From a virus: a stretch of 26,752 bases of DNA. The position numbers and the translations under genes are program-made. The notes beneath the pieces were generated by a model. The model saw only the letters and a program-made list of their open reading frames with translations. It did no database searches and had not been told where the DNA came from. Where the stretch lies: positions 1 to 26,752 of the IMG/VR virus record IMGVR_UViG_3300047409_000295, one strand, 5' to 3'. Positions 1 to 8,337 of this stretch are shown piece by piece. The stretch's first letter is position 1. The number at the start of each line of letters is the position of its first letter.

Positions 1-247
1 TGAACGTGGCGTCGGCGGCGTCGAGACAGCCTGGGTCGGAGCCGGCACCGTTGGCCGTCTTCGAACCGAGGGTGACGTCGGTCGCGATCGCGGCCGGCAG
101 TGAGGTCGCGAACTGGTGCGCCTGCGCGAACGTGTACGCAGAGACACGCATCAGTCGCACCTTCACGGTGATGCCCCCACCGGTGATGTCACCGAGCGTT
201 GCCTTCCAGAACTCCTGCAGCGCGAGGTTGTAGTGAGCGGAAGCCAT
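1..247 (-). CDS. Phage virion-associated protein, C-terminus cut by window edge
   Basis: The first 82 residues are visible and the rest lies left of the window. ATG at 247 follows AGGAGGTGA at about 9 bases, one base after the stop of the upstream gene. The start (MASAHYNLALQEFWKA), a KVRLMRVSAYTFAQAHQF segment and a later DVTLGSKTANG segment match, from memory, a pattern common in small phage proteins lying between capsid and tail genes: short helix, 'IKV.L....YTF...HQF', then '..V......K...NG.FDA.D.TF'. Its place at the distal end of the head genes supports a connector or head-decoration role. The exact function is not known to me. Confidence 0.75.
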   Translation of the reverse strand, partial: MASAHYNLALQEFWKATLGDITGGGITVKVRLMRVSAYTFAQAHQFATSLPAAIATDVTLGSKTANGAGSDPGCLDAADATF

Positions 248-430
248 CTAGACGCTCACCTCCTGCTGACCCTCGAGGTGCTGGTCGATCTCCTCTTGCG
301 TGTGATCGTGCGAGAGCTCGCCTTCGGCCCAGCCGAGGACGATGAACTTGTCGGCCGACTCTTCGTCGAGCTCGTACTCCTCGCCGGCGACGAGCTCCCC
401 CACGGAATTGATCATGCGGACGGTTCTCAT
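248..430 (-). CDS. Small conserved phage head-region protein
   Basis: This 60-residue protein starts MRTVRMINSVGELVAGEEYE and then has 'DEESADKFIVLGWAEGEL'. The pattern (basic start, a 'V G ... G E .. E L' turn, then '.AD..I..G.A') is typical of short phage proteins encoded next to capsid genes. No enzyme motif is seen. Its ATG overlaps the stop of the upstream zinc-ribbon gene as ATGA, so translation is probably coupled, and its own stop abuts the start of the next gene. A minor structural or assembly role is inferred from position only. Confidence 0.7.
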   Translation of the reverse strand: MRTVRMINSVGELVAGEEYELDEESADKFIVLGWAEGELSHDHTQEEIDQHLEGQQEVSV

Positions 431-753
431 TTGTTCTCCTCTCTCATCCGCGCACGCTCGTCGTCGAGCGTGGAGCGGGGACCGATCAAGCTGCTGCCGC
501 CGAACTCGCGCTCGAAGAACTCACGCTGGCGGGCACGCACGGGCGCACCGCAGACGTCGCAGGTCTCGGGCCAGGGCACCTCGAAGACCGCCATGCATTT
601 GCCGCAGGCGTAGCCGAGCCGGATCCGTTCGGTCGACTCGGCGTCGTAGATGACCCTCAGGCCGCGCTGGATGCGCCCGTCCGCGGTCACGTAGGCCTCG
701 TTCGACTCTTCGAAACCGAGCACGGTCAGCGGCCTGCGCCAGCGTTCAAACAT
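427..753 (-). CDS. Zinc-ribbon protein in the head gene cluster
   Basis: This 108-residue protein has two CxxC pairs about 17 residues apart (CGKC near 50-53 and CDVC near 67-70), a plausible single zinc ribbon. The N-terminal half (VLGFEESNEAYVTADGRIQ) is probably beta-rich. The C-terminus is charged (DDERARMREE). The start overlaps the preceding stop as TGATG, so it sits in the late operon between the capsid region and connector proteins. I do not recognise the family. It could be structural or a regulatory protein carried in the head cluster. Confidence 0.7.
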   Translation of the reverse strand: MFERWRRPLTVLGFEESNEAYVTADGRIQRGLRVIYDAESTERIRLGYACGKCMAVFEVPWPETCDVCGAPVRARQREFFEREFGGSSLIGPRSTLDDERARMREENK

Positions 754-1319
754 CAGCCGACGACCTCCTCCTCGAGCTCGACACCGACGTCGATCGCGCC
801 GGTCTCGATCGCCTGCTCGAGCTCCGCGACGATCTTCGGCCGGTTCTGGTGCTCGCTCTCGTAGGCGAGCACAGTCTCGAGGTCGTGTCCGTCCTCGACG
901 AGCCGGCGCAGCAGCTGCCCCGGTGTGCCGCGAAAGTCGTCGTAGCGCGGCCAGGGGGCCGGCACGTTCGAACGAACAACGATGATGTTGGGGTACTGCT
1001 CGGCGTTCTCGACCAACTTCGCTTCGATCTCTTCGCGCAGGTCGTCGTCGAAGCCCGCATCACGCTGATGCTCGAGCGAGTCGTAGAGGCCGATCCGATA
1101 GTCGGGCGGGTAGATCGTCGCCTCGTCGGCCTCCTGCATCGAGCCGTTGAACGTCCAGTGGTGGACGGCCATCTCGCGTTCGAGCGGGGTCAGCCGGTTC
1201 GGCTGGAAGGAGGCGGTGATCTCGGGCTGGATCACCCTGACCGCGCCGTTGGCGTAGGCCTCCTGTTCGTGCCGGCGAATGGTCACGCTGAAGCGGCCGT
1301 AACGGGAAATGAAGCGCAT
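753..1319 (-). CDS. Conserved phage protein downstream of the major capsid gene
   Basis: The product has 188 residues starting MRFISRYGRFSV. I chose ATG at 1319 because GAGGAG lies 7 bases upstream. A longer frame to 1379 has no such site and would run into the hairpin region. The 'RYGR..V.IR...EAYA.G..R..Q' start, a central 'HWTFNG...EADE.T.YPPDYRIG..D' segment and a later 'DDLRE.IE..L' helix resemble, from memory, a conserved phage family found after capsid genes. The acidic C-terminus ends in ELEEEVVG. It is probably virion-associated or an assembly protein. No catalytic motif is visible. Confidence 0.75.
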   Translation of the reverse strand: MRFISRYGRFSVTIRRHEQEAYANGAVRVIQPEITASFQPNRLTPLEREMAVHHWTFNGSMQEADEATIYPPDYRIGLYDSLEHQRDAGFDDDLREEIEAKLVENAEQYPNIIVVRSNVPAPWPRYDDFRGTPGQLLRRLVEDGHDLETVLAYESEHQNRPKIVAELEQAIETGAIDVGVELEEEVVG

Positions 1320-1340
1320 GCGTCTCTCCTCGAGAAGGGA

Positions 1341-1377
1341 GGCGGGGAGGCCGAATCCGTAAATCCAGCCCCCCGCC
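1341..1377. terminator. Hairpin after the major capsid gene
   Basis: GGCGGGG (1341-1347) and CCCCGCC (1371-1377) form a perfect 7-bp stem around a 23-base loop in the gap between the capsid stop and the next start. There is no U-tract on the minus-strand transcript. It is more likely a partial terminator or 3'-end stabiliser that lets the capsid message exceed the downstream genes than a full terminator. Confidence 0.4.
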
Positions 1378-1390
1378 ACGTTGGCTCAGA

Positions 1391-2584
1391 TCACGGCGGG
1401 GCCGTGGCACCGAAGACGAGCGCGTGAGCACGCTCATGCGCGAACTCCCACGTCTCCTCGGTGAAGTACTCGGCCGCGTAGACGTCCTTGCCCTTCGGGG
1501 CCTGGTCGGTCAGCAGCTTCGTACCGCGGTCGCGGAGCGGCCGACGCTCGATGTAGTCGAGATCGAGCAGGAAGCCATAGGAGCCGAAGCCCTTGTTGGC
1601 GACCGGGAACTCCGCGAAGTCCTTCTTCACCACGACCGGGATCCGATAGCCGTACGCGCCCGAGATGAACGCATCGACGTTGACGCCGTGCACGTTGCGC
1701 GGCGTCGGGTCCCACTGCGAGCCCATGCCGGAACGGTTCCAGGCCGACATGCACTGCACGATCACGGGTGCGGCGAAGAAGACCTTGTTCTGCGAGCCGT
1801 ACTGGAAGACGTCGGCGCACAGCTGGTCGAAGAAGTTGGCGGTCATCGGTCCTGCGGCGTCACGGCGGAAGGTCGAGATGTACTCGAGCGCCCCGCCGGC
1901 CGTCCCCTGCGGCTCGCCGTTCGAAGCCGACGAGGCCACGAACGAGCGGGCACCGAAGAAACCGATCGCTTCCCTCTTCTTCTTGTCCTCGCGGGCCTTG
2001 CGGACCGCTTCCTTTGCCGGCTCCCTACCCCCGTAGAGCTCGATCGCGGTCTGCGTCCCTGTGAATGTCCAGGGGGTGCGGACCGTCTGGGTGTAGTTAA
2101 ATCCGAGCACCCGCTGCAAGTAGCGGGAGACCGGGAAGTCGGAACCCTGCGGCTGTGCGTCGGCAACGACGAGGTAGACGTCACCGGAGTTGTTGGCCGC
2201 TGCGCCGCCCGGAGGCAGAGCACCGGTCTGCACAATCGTCAACGTGTCCGTCGCGATCGCGGAGATGCGCGAACCTTCGCCCGTACGCATGTTGCGCAGG
2301 ACGTCGTTGACCTGCACGATCTTGCCCTGACCTGCGACGAGCACCAGCGTGGGCGTGCCCGCCGTGCCGCCGGCCGAGAGCGCGACCGTGCGCGGGAAGT
2401 CCTCCTCTTCGAGCCAGTTGACCTTCTCGCGGACGGCCTGCCTGACCGTCGCCTTCTCGGTCATCTTGAGGAGCGGTGTCTCGTCGGGCTTGAGGACCCG
2501 CATCTTCGGGTCCATGTCGACGACACGTTCGTCAGCCACGATCTCCTCGGTGGAGACGTAGCCCGTAACAACGGTGCCAGCCAT
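1391..2584 (-). CDS. Major capsid protein (SU10-like, DUF5309-type)
   Basis: This 397-residue protein would form the capsid shell. The N-terminal part has VDMDPKMRVLKPDETPLLK followed by 'VNWLEEEDFPRTVAL', the arrangement I associate with SU10-type (DUF5309) capsid proteins of the HK97 fold: target-site loop, then '.P....L......R......K.EW.ED'. A middle TFTGTQTAIELYGG segment and a C-terminal 'YGFLLDLDYIERRPLRDR' fit that family. ATG at 2584 follows AAGGGAG. The gene lies directly after the scaffold gene with an 88-base gap, the standard order. Family assignment rests on motif memory. The capsid role is well supported by size, composition and order. Confidence 0.85.
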   Translation of the reverse strand: MAGTVVTGYVSTEEIVADERVVDMDPKMRVLKPDETPLLKMTEKATVRQAVREKVNWLEEEDFPRTVALSAGGTAGTPTLVLVAGQGKIVQVNDVLRNMRTGEGSRISAIATDTLTIVQTGALPPGGAAANNSGDVYLVVADAQPQGSDFPVSRYLQRVLGFNYTQTVRTPWTFTGTQTAIELYGGREPAKEAVRKAREDKKKREAIGFFGARSFVASSASNGEPQGTAGGALEYISTFRRDAAGPMTANFFDQLCADVFQYGSQNKVFFAAPVIVQCMSAWNRSGMGSQWDPTPRNVHGVNVDAFISGAYGYRIPVVVKKDFAEFPVANKGFGSYGFLLDLDYIERRPLRDRGTKLLTDQAPKGKDVYAAEYFTEETWEFAHERAHALVFGATAPP

Positions 2585-2636
2585 TGCACTCCCTTGAGGT
2601 GCGAAGGAATAGAGATCTCCTTCGGCTCACCGGGGT

Positions 2637-2669
2637 GTCTCGACCTAGCGAGACCCGTGGCCTAACGGG
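2637..2669. promoter_or_regulatory. Two small hairpins in the scaffold-capsid gap
   Basis: GTCTCG (2637-2642) pairs perfectly with CGAGAC (2649-2654). CCGT (2655-2658) pairs with ACGG (2665-2668) immediately beside it. They lie between the scaffold stop and the capsid start, where an RNA element that raises capsid expression or processes the message would be expected. No T-run follows. The function is inferred from place only. Confidence 0.35.
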
Positions 2670-2672
2670 GTC

Positions 2673-3716
2673 TTACGAGTTCGCCTCCCACTCGGCGTCG
2701 AGTTGATCCAACGTGAGGCCCGGTCCCAATGACTTGGTGCGGGGTGCCTCACCTGGGGAAGGAGACGCTCCTGCAGACGATACAACTGCCTTCCGACGCT
2801 GTGAAGCCGCAGCTTCGCCGCGTCCGTTACGGAGCTCGCTCTTGGTCTGCGCGACGGTCGCTGCCGAAGCGCGAGCGATCTCATAGATGTTGATCAGCCC
2901 GCGAGCCGCCGTCTCGGGGTCGGGCGAGTACGCATCGACGACCGAGTGATGGTTGCGTCCGAGCCGGTTCATCGTCTCGACCATCTGCGACTCGTAGACC
3001 GGCATGTCGGGGAAGTGCTCGACAAGAACGTCGTGCAACGCCGCCGGGTTGACGGGCTCGGCTGCCGGCTGCGCCTGCTGCCAGGTCTGCATCTCGGCGC
3101 TGTCGATCGCCTGCACGGCGCGCAGCGCGTCGTAGGGCGACTCGCGCCCCCACTCGGCGCAGATGACGCGAGCGAGACCGAACTCGCCGGCGCGTACCGC
3201 CTGCCGCACGTAGGTCGCGGGGCTCCCCGACTCGAGCGCCTCGAGCGCCCAGTTCTGCTGCTCGGGGGTGAGCATCGTCGGTTCGCTCTGGAAGGCGGTG
3301 ACCTCGGACAGCTGCGACTCAAGCTCCTGCACCTTGCGGGTGAGGACGGCCTTCTCCTGGCCCTGCCGGCCGAGCACCTTCTCTAGTTGATATGCGCCCT
3401 CGAGTGCCTTCTGGACGTCGCCCTGGTAACGGGAGAGCCAGGCGCGAAAGAGCGGATCGTCAGGGAGGGTGACAGTGGCCGTCTCGGCCTCGGCCGTGAC
3501 CTCGGGCTCCTCCTCCTGCTCCTCGCCGTCCTCGGCGTCCTCCTCGGGCTCGGGTTCAGCAGCCTCCTCTTCAGTCTCCTCTTCAGTCTCTGGAGTCTCT
3601 TCCTCCTCGACGCCTTCGTCCTCTTCACCCGGCTCCTCCTCTACAACCTCGGATGTCGTGCCTTCAATCTCATCCCAGGCGCTGAGGATCTGCTCGGTAA
3701 CTTCCTCGTTGTTCAC
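2673..3716 (-). CDS. Capsid scaffold protein
   Basis: This 347-residue protein begins with about 75 residues dominated by Glu and Asp, then has a predicted helical region (WLSRYQGDVQKALEGAY, QEKAVLTRKVQELESQLSEV) that looks like a coiled coil. It ends in a Ser/Arg-rich tail with a final helix 'LTLDQLDAEWEANS'. Acidic start, central coiled coil and a short C-terminal interaction helix fit a scaffold, and it lies between portal and major capsid genes. The start codon is GTG at 3716, overlapping the upstream stop as GTGA, with GGAAGGAG 8 bases upstream. Scaffolds usually bind the inner capsid surface and leave before packaging. Confidence 0.8.
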   Translation of the reverse strand: MNNEEVTEQILSAWDEIEGTTSEVVEEEPGEEDEGVEEEETPETEEETEEEAAEPEPEEDAEDGEEQEEEPEVTAEAETATVTLPDDPLFRAWLSRYQGDVQKALEGAYQLEKVLGRQGQEKAVLTRKVQELESQLSEVTAFQSEPTMLTPEQQNWALEALESGSPATYVRQAVRAGEFGLARVICAEWGRESPYDALRAVQAIDSAEMQTWQQAQPAAEPVNPAALHDVLVEHFPDMPVYESQMVETMNRLGRNHHSVVDAYSPDPETAARGLINIYEIARASAATVAQTKSELRNGRGEAAASQRRKAVVSSAGASPSPGEAPRTKSLGPGLTLDQLDAEWEANS

Positions 3717-4030
3717 CTAGCTGCTCCTTCCACTTGTCCGTACTCCTGCAGGTAGTTCTCGAGTCGCGCCTCGGCGTTCTCGGGGACAGCGAGGAACCAG
3801 CGCATGCCGTGGATGTAGCCGCGCATGTAGTCGACCTCGCGCTGGTTGATCGGGAGAGGCGAGCCGAACGCAGTCGCGAGCAGGCGCGCACGCAGCTTCT
3901 CCTCCTTCTCGTTGACGGCGTCCTCGAGCGTCGGCCAGGAGGGGTGCTGGGAGAGGGCGGCGAGCGCGCCGCCGACCAGCATCAGGCGCTGCCGCTGCTC
4001 CTCGGTCGGGGGCTTGCGGCGCGGCCTCAT
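3713..4030 (-). CDS. Small conserved phage protein between portal and scaffold
   Basis: This 105-residue, mostly helical protein starts MRPRRKPPTEEQRQRL and has a 'REVDYMRGYIHGMRWFLAVPE' helix. The 'YxRGYxxGxxW' pattern is familiar from small phage proteins lying after portal genes, but I cannot name a function. Its ATG overlaps the portal stop (ATGA at 4027-4030) and its stop overlaps the scaffold GTG, so three genes are translationally coupled. An assembly role is inferred from the neighbours. Confidence 0.7.
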   Translation of the reverse strand: MRPRRKPPTEEQRQRLMLVGGALAALSQHPSWPTLEDAVNEKEEKLRARLLATAFGSPLPINQREVDYMRGYIHGMRWFLAVPENAEARLENYLQEYGQVEGAAR

Positions 4031-5970
4031 CCGACACCACCGCCGCCGCCGTTACTGATCCCGCCGGTGGCCTGCCGCATCATCGAGGCCATCGCGTTCT
4101 CTGGGCTCATCGACGGGTCGCTCGCGCTCGAGGGCGAGCTCGGGCCGGCCGCGAGACCTGCGTTCGTGATCCCAGCGGACGGGCCGGTCGGGAGCATCGG
4201 CTGCTGTCCTGGCCCTCCGGGCGGTGCACCGGGCGGCGGTGCACCGGCGGTCAAGGCCGGCACCGGCTTGGGCAGGAAGTAGCGTTCCTTGTCCGCGACG
4301 TCGTAGGAGTCGAGAGCCTTCTCCCAGAAGGCGCGCAGGTTAATCGGGGAACCCGAGACCGCGGAGATCTGCGCTCCCTGCAGCGCGATCTGGAGCAGGC
4401 TGTTCGACTCGGCGCGGCGCTCCTGGCGCATCAGCGAGTCCGATGTCACGTCGATCGAGATGTCGTAGTCGCCCTGCACCGAGAGCGGCGTGATCTGGTG
4501 GTAGGCGTGCGCGCCGCTGCCGCCGAGGATCGGAATCACTCGGTCGTCGTCGAGGAACTGCTGGTAGAGCATCAGGAAGTCTTTGCCCAGCTGCGCGTAC
4601 GCCCAGAGGTAGTGCTGCTTGCGCGCCTGGATGATCCGCTGCGCGATCGTCGTGATGATCGAGACGCCGGTCGCTGTCGTCTGGTCGATCGACTGCGAGT
4701 TGACGCCGCCGGCCATCGGCAGCCCGCCCATAATGTTCTGCAGGTCGCCCTTCAGGAGCCCTTCGGCCTCGAGGGTGATGTTCGCGACGGTCGGGTCGAT
4801 CTTCAGCGTGTCGACTTGCGAGAGATCCTCGAGGAACCACTGCGCGTTCGGGGCCCACTCGAAAGCTTCCGGGTCGTCGACGTCTGAGCGGATCAGCGTG
4901 ATCAGGTTCGCCATCAGGCGGACGACGTCGAGCCGCTGGTTCTGGAGCATCCAGAGCATCTCCTGCAGCTGCGCGAGCGCCTCGACGACCGAGATGCCGG
5001 GGATCTGGAAGCCGTCGGGCATGGCGCTGCAGACGACGAAGGGCATGCGGCCGTTCCAGAACGGGTTCGGATCGTCGCGTAGCAGGACGCCGCGGTTGCC
5101 GACGGTGATCACGCGCTCGGGCGTCCAGTACTCGAGCACCTCGACCATGTCCTGGGTGCGGTCGATGTTGCGTAGCCGGCGCTCGCGCTTCGAGAGGTTC
5201 GCGAAGAGGGCGCGGCTGTTCGACTCTTTCAGCTTCGAGACGTTCGAGTAGACGCCGGCCTTCTCGAGTCTTTTGAGCGACGTGTAGGAGCTCCACGTCC
5301 TGTCGATCAGGTACTCGCAGCTTTTCACAGTCGATGCCTGCGCCGGCCAGAAGAAGTCGCGCACGTCGCGCACCTCGCTGCAGGCGTCGTCCTCGACGAG
5401 CGCGTTCTTGCGGACCTCGTCGCGGTGCGTTGCGATCGAGTCGACGGTGTTGCCGTAGGCGTCCTGGATCGCGATCGTGTCCGGCACCTTCATCGTCACG
5501 TCACGCCGCGTCGAACGCCAGTAGTCCTTGATCACGGTGATGCCGGCGATCAGGTCCTGCTGCATGAAGTCGCGCTGCTTCATCGCGAAGCCGTCACGGT
5601 CGAGCGCGTAACGGAGCGTGTCGGAGAGCGCGTCGACGCGATCGAGCCTCTCGACTACTTCCTGCAGCGACTCGTCCGGCTTCGGACGCGGGCGCACGTC
5701 GAAAGCGGGGGAGGGCTCGAGCATCGTCGCGAGCATCCCCTCGCAGGTCTGCAGCACGTAGGGCGTCGTGATGTTCGAGTGCCAGTCTTCGTCGTCGTCG
5801 CCCGTGCTGTCCGAGCCTTCGGGCGCGAGCCCACGGTAGGACTCGTACCGCTTCTCGACCTTCTCGACGAAAGCGTCGTGGTAGCGGCGCTCACAGGTTT
5901 CGACCGCGTGCGTGACCAGCGCGACGGCGTTGTCGACTTCCTGCTGGTCGTAGAGGTCGGTCTCGGCCAT
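4027..5970 (-). CDS. Portal protein
   Basis: This 647-residue protein would form the dodecameric ring through which DNA enters the capsid. It lies after the terminase and before the scaffold and has the expected length for large portals of the P22/SU10-like kind. The N-terminal region has 'DDEDWHSNITTPYVLQTCEGMLA' (membrane-like helix of the portal wing), and the centre has 'DDPNPFWNGRMPFVVCSAMPDGFQIPGISVVEALAQLQ', a hallmark arrangement of portals (P.....P.P...G.S..E.......Q). A Gly/Pro-rich segment (residues ~560-600) separates the core from a disordered C-terminus ending in glycines. The start at 5970 has no clear ribosome site and probably depends on coupling to the upstream gene. Confidence 0.88.
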   Translation of the reverse strand: MAETDLYDQQEVDNAVALVTHAVETCERRYHDAFVEKVEKRYESYRGLAPEGSDSTGDDDEDWHSNITTPYVLQTCEGMLATMLEPSPAFDVRPRPKPDESLQEVVERLDRVDALSDTLRYALDRDGFAMKQRDFMQQDLIAGITVIKDYWRSTRRDVTMKVPDTIAIQDAYGNTVDSIATHRDEVRKNALVEDDACSEVRDVRDFFWPAQASTVKSCEYLIDRTWSSYTSLKRLEKAGVYSNVSKLKESNSRALFANLSKRERRLRNIDRTQDMVEVLEYWTPERVITVGNRGVLLRDDPNPFWNGRMPFVVCSAMPDGFQIPGISVVEALAQLQEMLWMLQNQRLDVVRLMANLITLIRSDVDDPEAFEWAPNAQWFLEDLSQVDTLKIDPTVANITLEAEGLLKGDLQNIMGGLPMAGGVNSQSIDQTTATGVSIITTIAQRIIQARKQHYLWAYAQLGKDFLMLYQQFLDDDRVIPILGGSGAHAYHQITPLSVQGDYDISIDVTSDSLMRQERRAESNSLLQIALQGAQISAVSGSPINLRAFWEKALDSYDVADKERYFLPKPVPALTAGAPPPGAPPGGPGQQPMLPTGPSAGITNAGLAAGPSSPSSASDPSMSPENAMASMMRQATGGISNGGGGGVG

Positions 5971-6318
5971 CTAGCCGGCCATCCCAGGAGGACCGCTCGA
6001 CTGGAGGGCACGCTGCAAGCTCTTCATGCCGCCGGACTGGGTGTCCTGCTGGTTCGAAGCCTTCAGCTTGAGGACGTTCTGCAAGCAGGTCGCGGCGATC
6101 GCCTTGTCACCCTCGTCGGGGTCAAGCTGGATGAAGGCGTGCAGCGCAGCCTCCGCGCCGTCGAGCGCGTCGAGCGAGGTCGCGTACTGGTCTTGCCCCT
6201 GGCTGGTGTCGTCGGGCGCGGGCTGGCCCATCGGCGGGCCGAAGCCGCCGCCGTCAGGCGCGGGAGGCCCACCAGGCGGTGCGCCGCCGCCGCCGAGCAT
6301 CGATGCGAGATCCTGCAT
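5971..6318 (-). CDS. Gly/Pro-rich small protein between terminase and portal
   Basis: This 115-residue protein has a low-complexity first third (GGGGAPPGGPPAPDGGG), then a helical region with 'ALDGAEAALHAFIQLDPDEGDKAIAA' and a Gly/Pro tail. ATG at 6318 follows AAGGAGG. The stop touches the portal start. The composition mirrors the Gly/Pro-rich C-terminus of the portal, which suggests the two may be linked in assembly or were once one frame. The function is unknown. A minor head protein is the simplest guess. Confidence 0.65.
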   Translation of the reverse strand: MQDLASMLGGGGAPPGGPPAPDGGGFGPPMGQPAPDDTSQGQDQYATSLDALDGAEAALHAFIQLDPDEGDKAIAATCLQNVLKLKASNQQDTQSGGMKSLQRALQSSGPPGMAG

Positions 6319-6327
6319 GGTTCCTCC

Positions 6328-7971
6328 TTAGGCGTGCTTCTGCCAGCGGTAGCGGTACGGCTTGCGACCCCGTCCGGAACGAATGACTTTGCGTTCGTGC
6401 GTGCCGTAGATGCGGTACATCTCGAGCGCGAGCCCGAAGGCGATCACGCGGTCGTCGTTACAGCCGTCGAGGGCTCGAGGCGAAGGGAGCGTCTTCGCGG
6501 CACAGAACGTCCTGAGCTCCTGAACGAGCGTGCGCGGCAGCTGGGCGAGATGCTTCTCGCGGATCGCGGCCTCGATCTGGTTGATGATCTGCGGCCTCGT
6601 CTTCTGGTTCATCGGGAAGCCGTAGTTCTTCATCTGCTGCGCGTCGGGGCGGTCACCGATCGTGTGCCGGTAGAGCTTCGGGTAGTGCGGTCGGCCCTGG
6701 CGTCCGTCGCGCAGCGAGATGACGACCGGCTCGCCGTAGCCGCCGCCCATCTCGACGGCGATCCTGGCGCTGTTGTATTTGCGGCCGAGGAAGTGGATCT
6801 GTTCGGCGTAGAGGTCAGCCTCGATCTTCTGGTGGTACTCGGCGGCGATCTCCATCGTCACCAGATCGATCACGTAGGCGCAGGAGTAGTCGAGCCCGCG
6901 CCCGGTCGCGACGTCAGCGCCGATCGCATAGGAGTGGGCCGGGTTCGGGACCACGTACTCGCGAATCGCGTACTGCTCGCCCTCTGCGATCTTGGCCTTC
7001 GCGCCGTTCTCGGAAGGGACGAACTTGTAGCGGCGAAGCTCCTTCGCCGGCGCGTGCTCCGAATACCAGGCAAGCGCCTCGAGATCGAACCAGCAGGAGC
7101 CCGTCGAGATGAAAGCGTCCTCGGGCGTGCGCGGAAACTGCTCGGCGCGGTCGAGCGGCGGCAACGTACGCGCATGCGTCTCGTACCAATCCTCGCCGCG
7201 GCCGGGATGCAGGTCCCAGGGCAGGAACTGCGTGTTGATCCCGTACTCCTCCGAGTTGATCCAGAGGTGGTGGTAGAAGTTGCCTTCGCCGGTCTGCTCG
7301 TTCGAGACGCCGTTCGCGGTCGAGACGACGATCACCTGTCCGCCGTTGTCGGCGGTCGCAAAGGTTGCCTTCCAGGAGTCGCGGGCATATTCGTGCCGTG
7401 CGTACTCGTCGAGCAAAACGATCGTCGCCGTTTCGCCGTGCCCTGCGCGCCGAGTTGAAGGAAGCCCTACGAAGGAAGAGATTCGCCCGTCAGGGAAGGT
7501 GAGCTCGATCAGCGTCGTCGGGCGCGCCTCCCGCGACGGCTTCGAGATCTTCGCCTCGAAGCGCAGATGCTCGGGCAGCGAGTTGAACATGTCGAAGATG
7601 CGGTTGACGACCTTGATCGCTTCGTCCTCGTTGATCGAGACGATCAGGGCGCGAGTGCCGGGGCTGACGAGCAGCCTCCAGAGCGCGTAGCCGGCAGCGA
7701 GCCAGGTGATCCCGATCTGCCGCGCCTTCAGGACAAGGTTGAGCGGATGCTCGAGCCACTCGTCGAGCACGCCGCGCTGCCAGAACCAGCCGGCACCGGG
7801 GTCGAGGAGCTCGAAGGAGAAACGCTCGCCCGTCTTCGCGTCGATGCACTGGACGTGCTCGAGCAGGCCGGCCGGATGCTTGAGGGCCTCGGCTCGCTCA
7901 TTCAGGCGCTTTGCGTACTCGCGCCTGAACGCGGCGATTACCTCCGGTTCGGCCTGCTCGAGTGTCGTCAA
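6328..7971 (-). CDS. terL: Terminase large subunit (packaging ATPase-nuclease)
   Basis: This 547-residue packaging motor has an ATPase with a Walker A-like KARQIGIT at about 82-89, a Walker B IVLLDE at 184-189 and a coupling motif VIVVSTANG near 213-221. The RNase H-like nuclease follows, with Asp353 (IGADVATGRG), Glu407 (AVEMGG) and Asp506/507 (GCNDDRV) as candidate metal ligands. All expected catalytic residues are present. The start is TTG at 7971, preceded by AAGGAGGG at 6 bases, and no upstream ATG in frame is better. An HNH nuclease lies immediately upstream and the portal downstream, as in many cos-type phages. Identity is secure. Packaging mode is not proven. Confidence 0.95.
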   Translation of the reverse strand: MTTLEQAEPEVIAAFRREYAKRLNERAEALKHPAGLLEHVQCIDAKTGERFSFELLDPGAGWFWQRGVLDEWLEHPLNLVLKARQIGITWLAAGYALWRLLVSPGTRALIVSINEDEAIKVVNRIFDMFNSLPEHLRFEAKISKPSREARPTTLIELTFPDGRISSFVGLPSTRRAGHGETATIVLLDEYARHEYARDSWKATFATADNGGQVIVVSTANGVSNEQTGEGNFYHHLWINSEEYGINTQFLPWDLHPGRGEDWYETHARTLPPLDRAEQFPRTPEDAFISTGSCWFDLEALAWYSEHAPAKELRRYKFVPSENGAKAKIAEGEQYAIREYVVPNPAHSYAIGADVATGRGLDYSCAYVIDLVTMEIAAEYHQKIEADLYAEQIHFLGRKYNSARIAVEMGGGYGEPVVISLRDGRQGRPHYPKLYRHTIGDRPDAQQMKNYGFPMNQKTRPQIINQIEAAIREKHLAQLPRTLVQELRTFCAAKTLPSPRALDGCNDDRVIAFGLALEMYRIYGTHERKVIRSGRGRKPYRYRWQKHA

Positions 7972-7983
7972 GCGGTTCCCTCC

Positions 7984-8337
7984 TTACGCCAGCTGCATCA
8001 CCTTCCGACGTGCGGCATGCCGCTGTCTGCAGTGCTTGCAGCCCGACGTGTGTTCGTCGTGATCACAGCCGCAGCCCGCACAACGTCGATCGCTCCATCG
8101 CGACGTTCGCCAGGAGTGCCCGTGAAGTCGGGCATGCCTGCGTTGTGAAGAGAGCAGCTGCAGGTTCTCGAAGCGATCGTCTGCGTGATCGCCGTTCAAG
8201 TGGTGCACGATCTCGCCGCTCGAGAGATGCCTGCCGATCTCAGCCTCGACAACGGCCCGTGCGAAGAGCACGTACGAACCGTCACGACACCAGATCGTGA
8301 CTCTGTCATCGGTACGCCGATAGAGCCCTAGCGGCAT
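7984..8337 (-). CDS. HNH endonuclease beside the terminase
   Basis: The 117-residue product starts at ATG 8337 (MPLGLYRR). A longer open frame reaches 8541 but lies antisense-free inside the endolysin gene and looks like its shadow. The HNH core is EIVHHLNGDHADDRFENLQL: His45/His46, Asn48, Asp50 and Asn58 fit the ββα-metal fold. A Cys-rich tail (CAGCGCD..., CKHC near 86-103) could hold a structural zinc. HNH proteins next to terminases are known to support cos cleavage and packaging in several phages. It could also be a free-standing homing-type nuclease, because the HHLNGD..D.R.ENL motif is shared with those. It overlaps the endolysin stop by 10 bases. Confidence 0.82.
   Translation of the reverse strand: MPLGLYRRTDDRVTIWCRDGSYVLFARAVVEAEIGRHLSSGEIVHHLNGDHADDRFENLQLLSSQRRHARLHGHSWRTSRWSDRRCAGCGCDHDEHTSGCKHCRQRHAARRKVMQLA

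Noticed and set aside
1424-2665. Long plus-strand open frame (413 codons) opposite the major capsid gene
   Set aside because: It is antisense to a well-supported capsid gene, is Arg/Leu/Val-rich without motifs, and is a common artefact of high-GC codon use.
5425-7458. Very long plus-strand open frame (677 codons) opposite portal and terminase
   Set aside because: It runs across two genes of the other strand with no ribosome site or domain. It is a shadow of GC-rich third positions.
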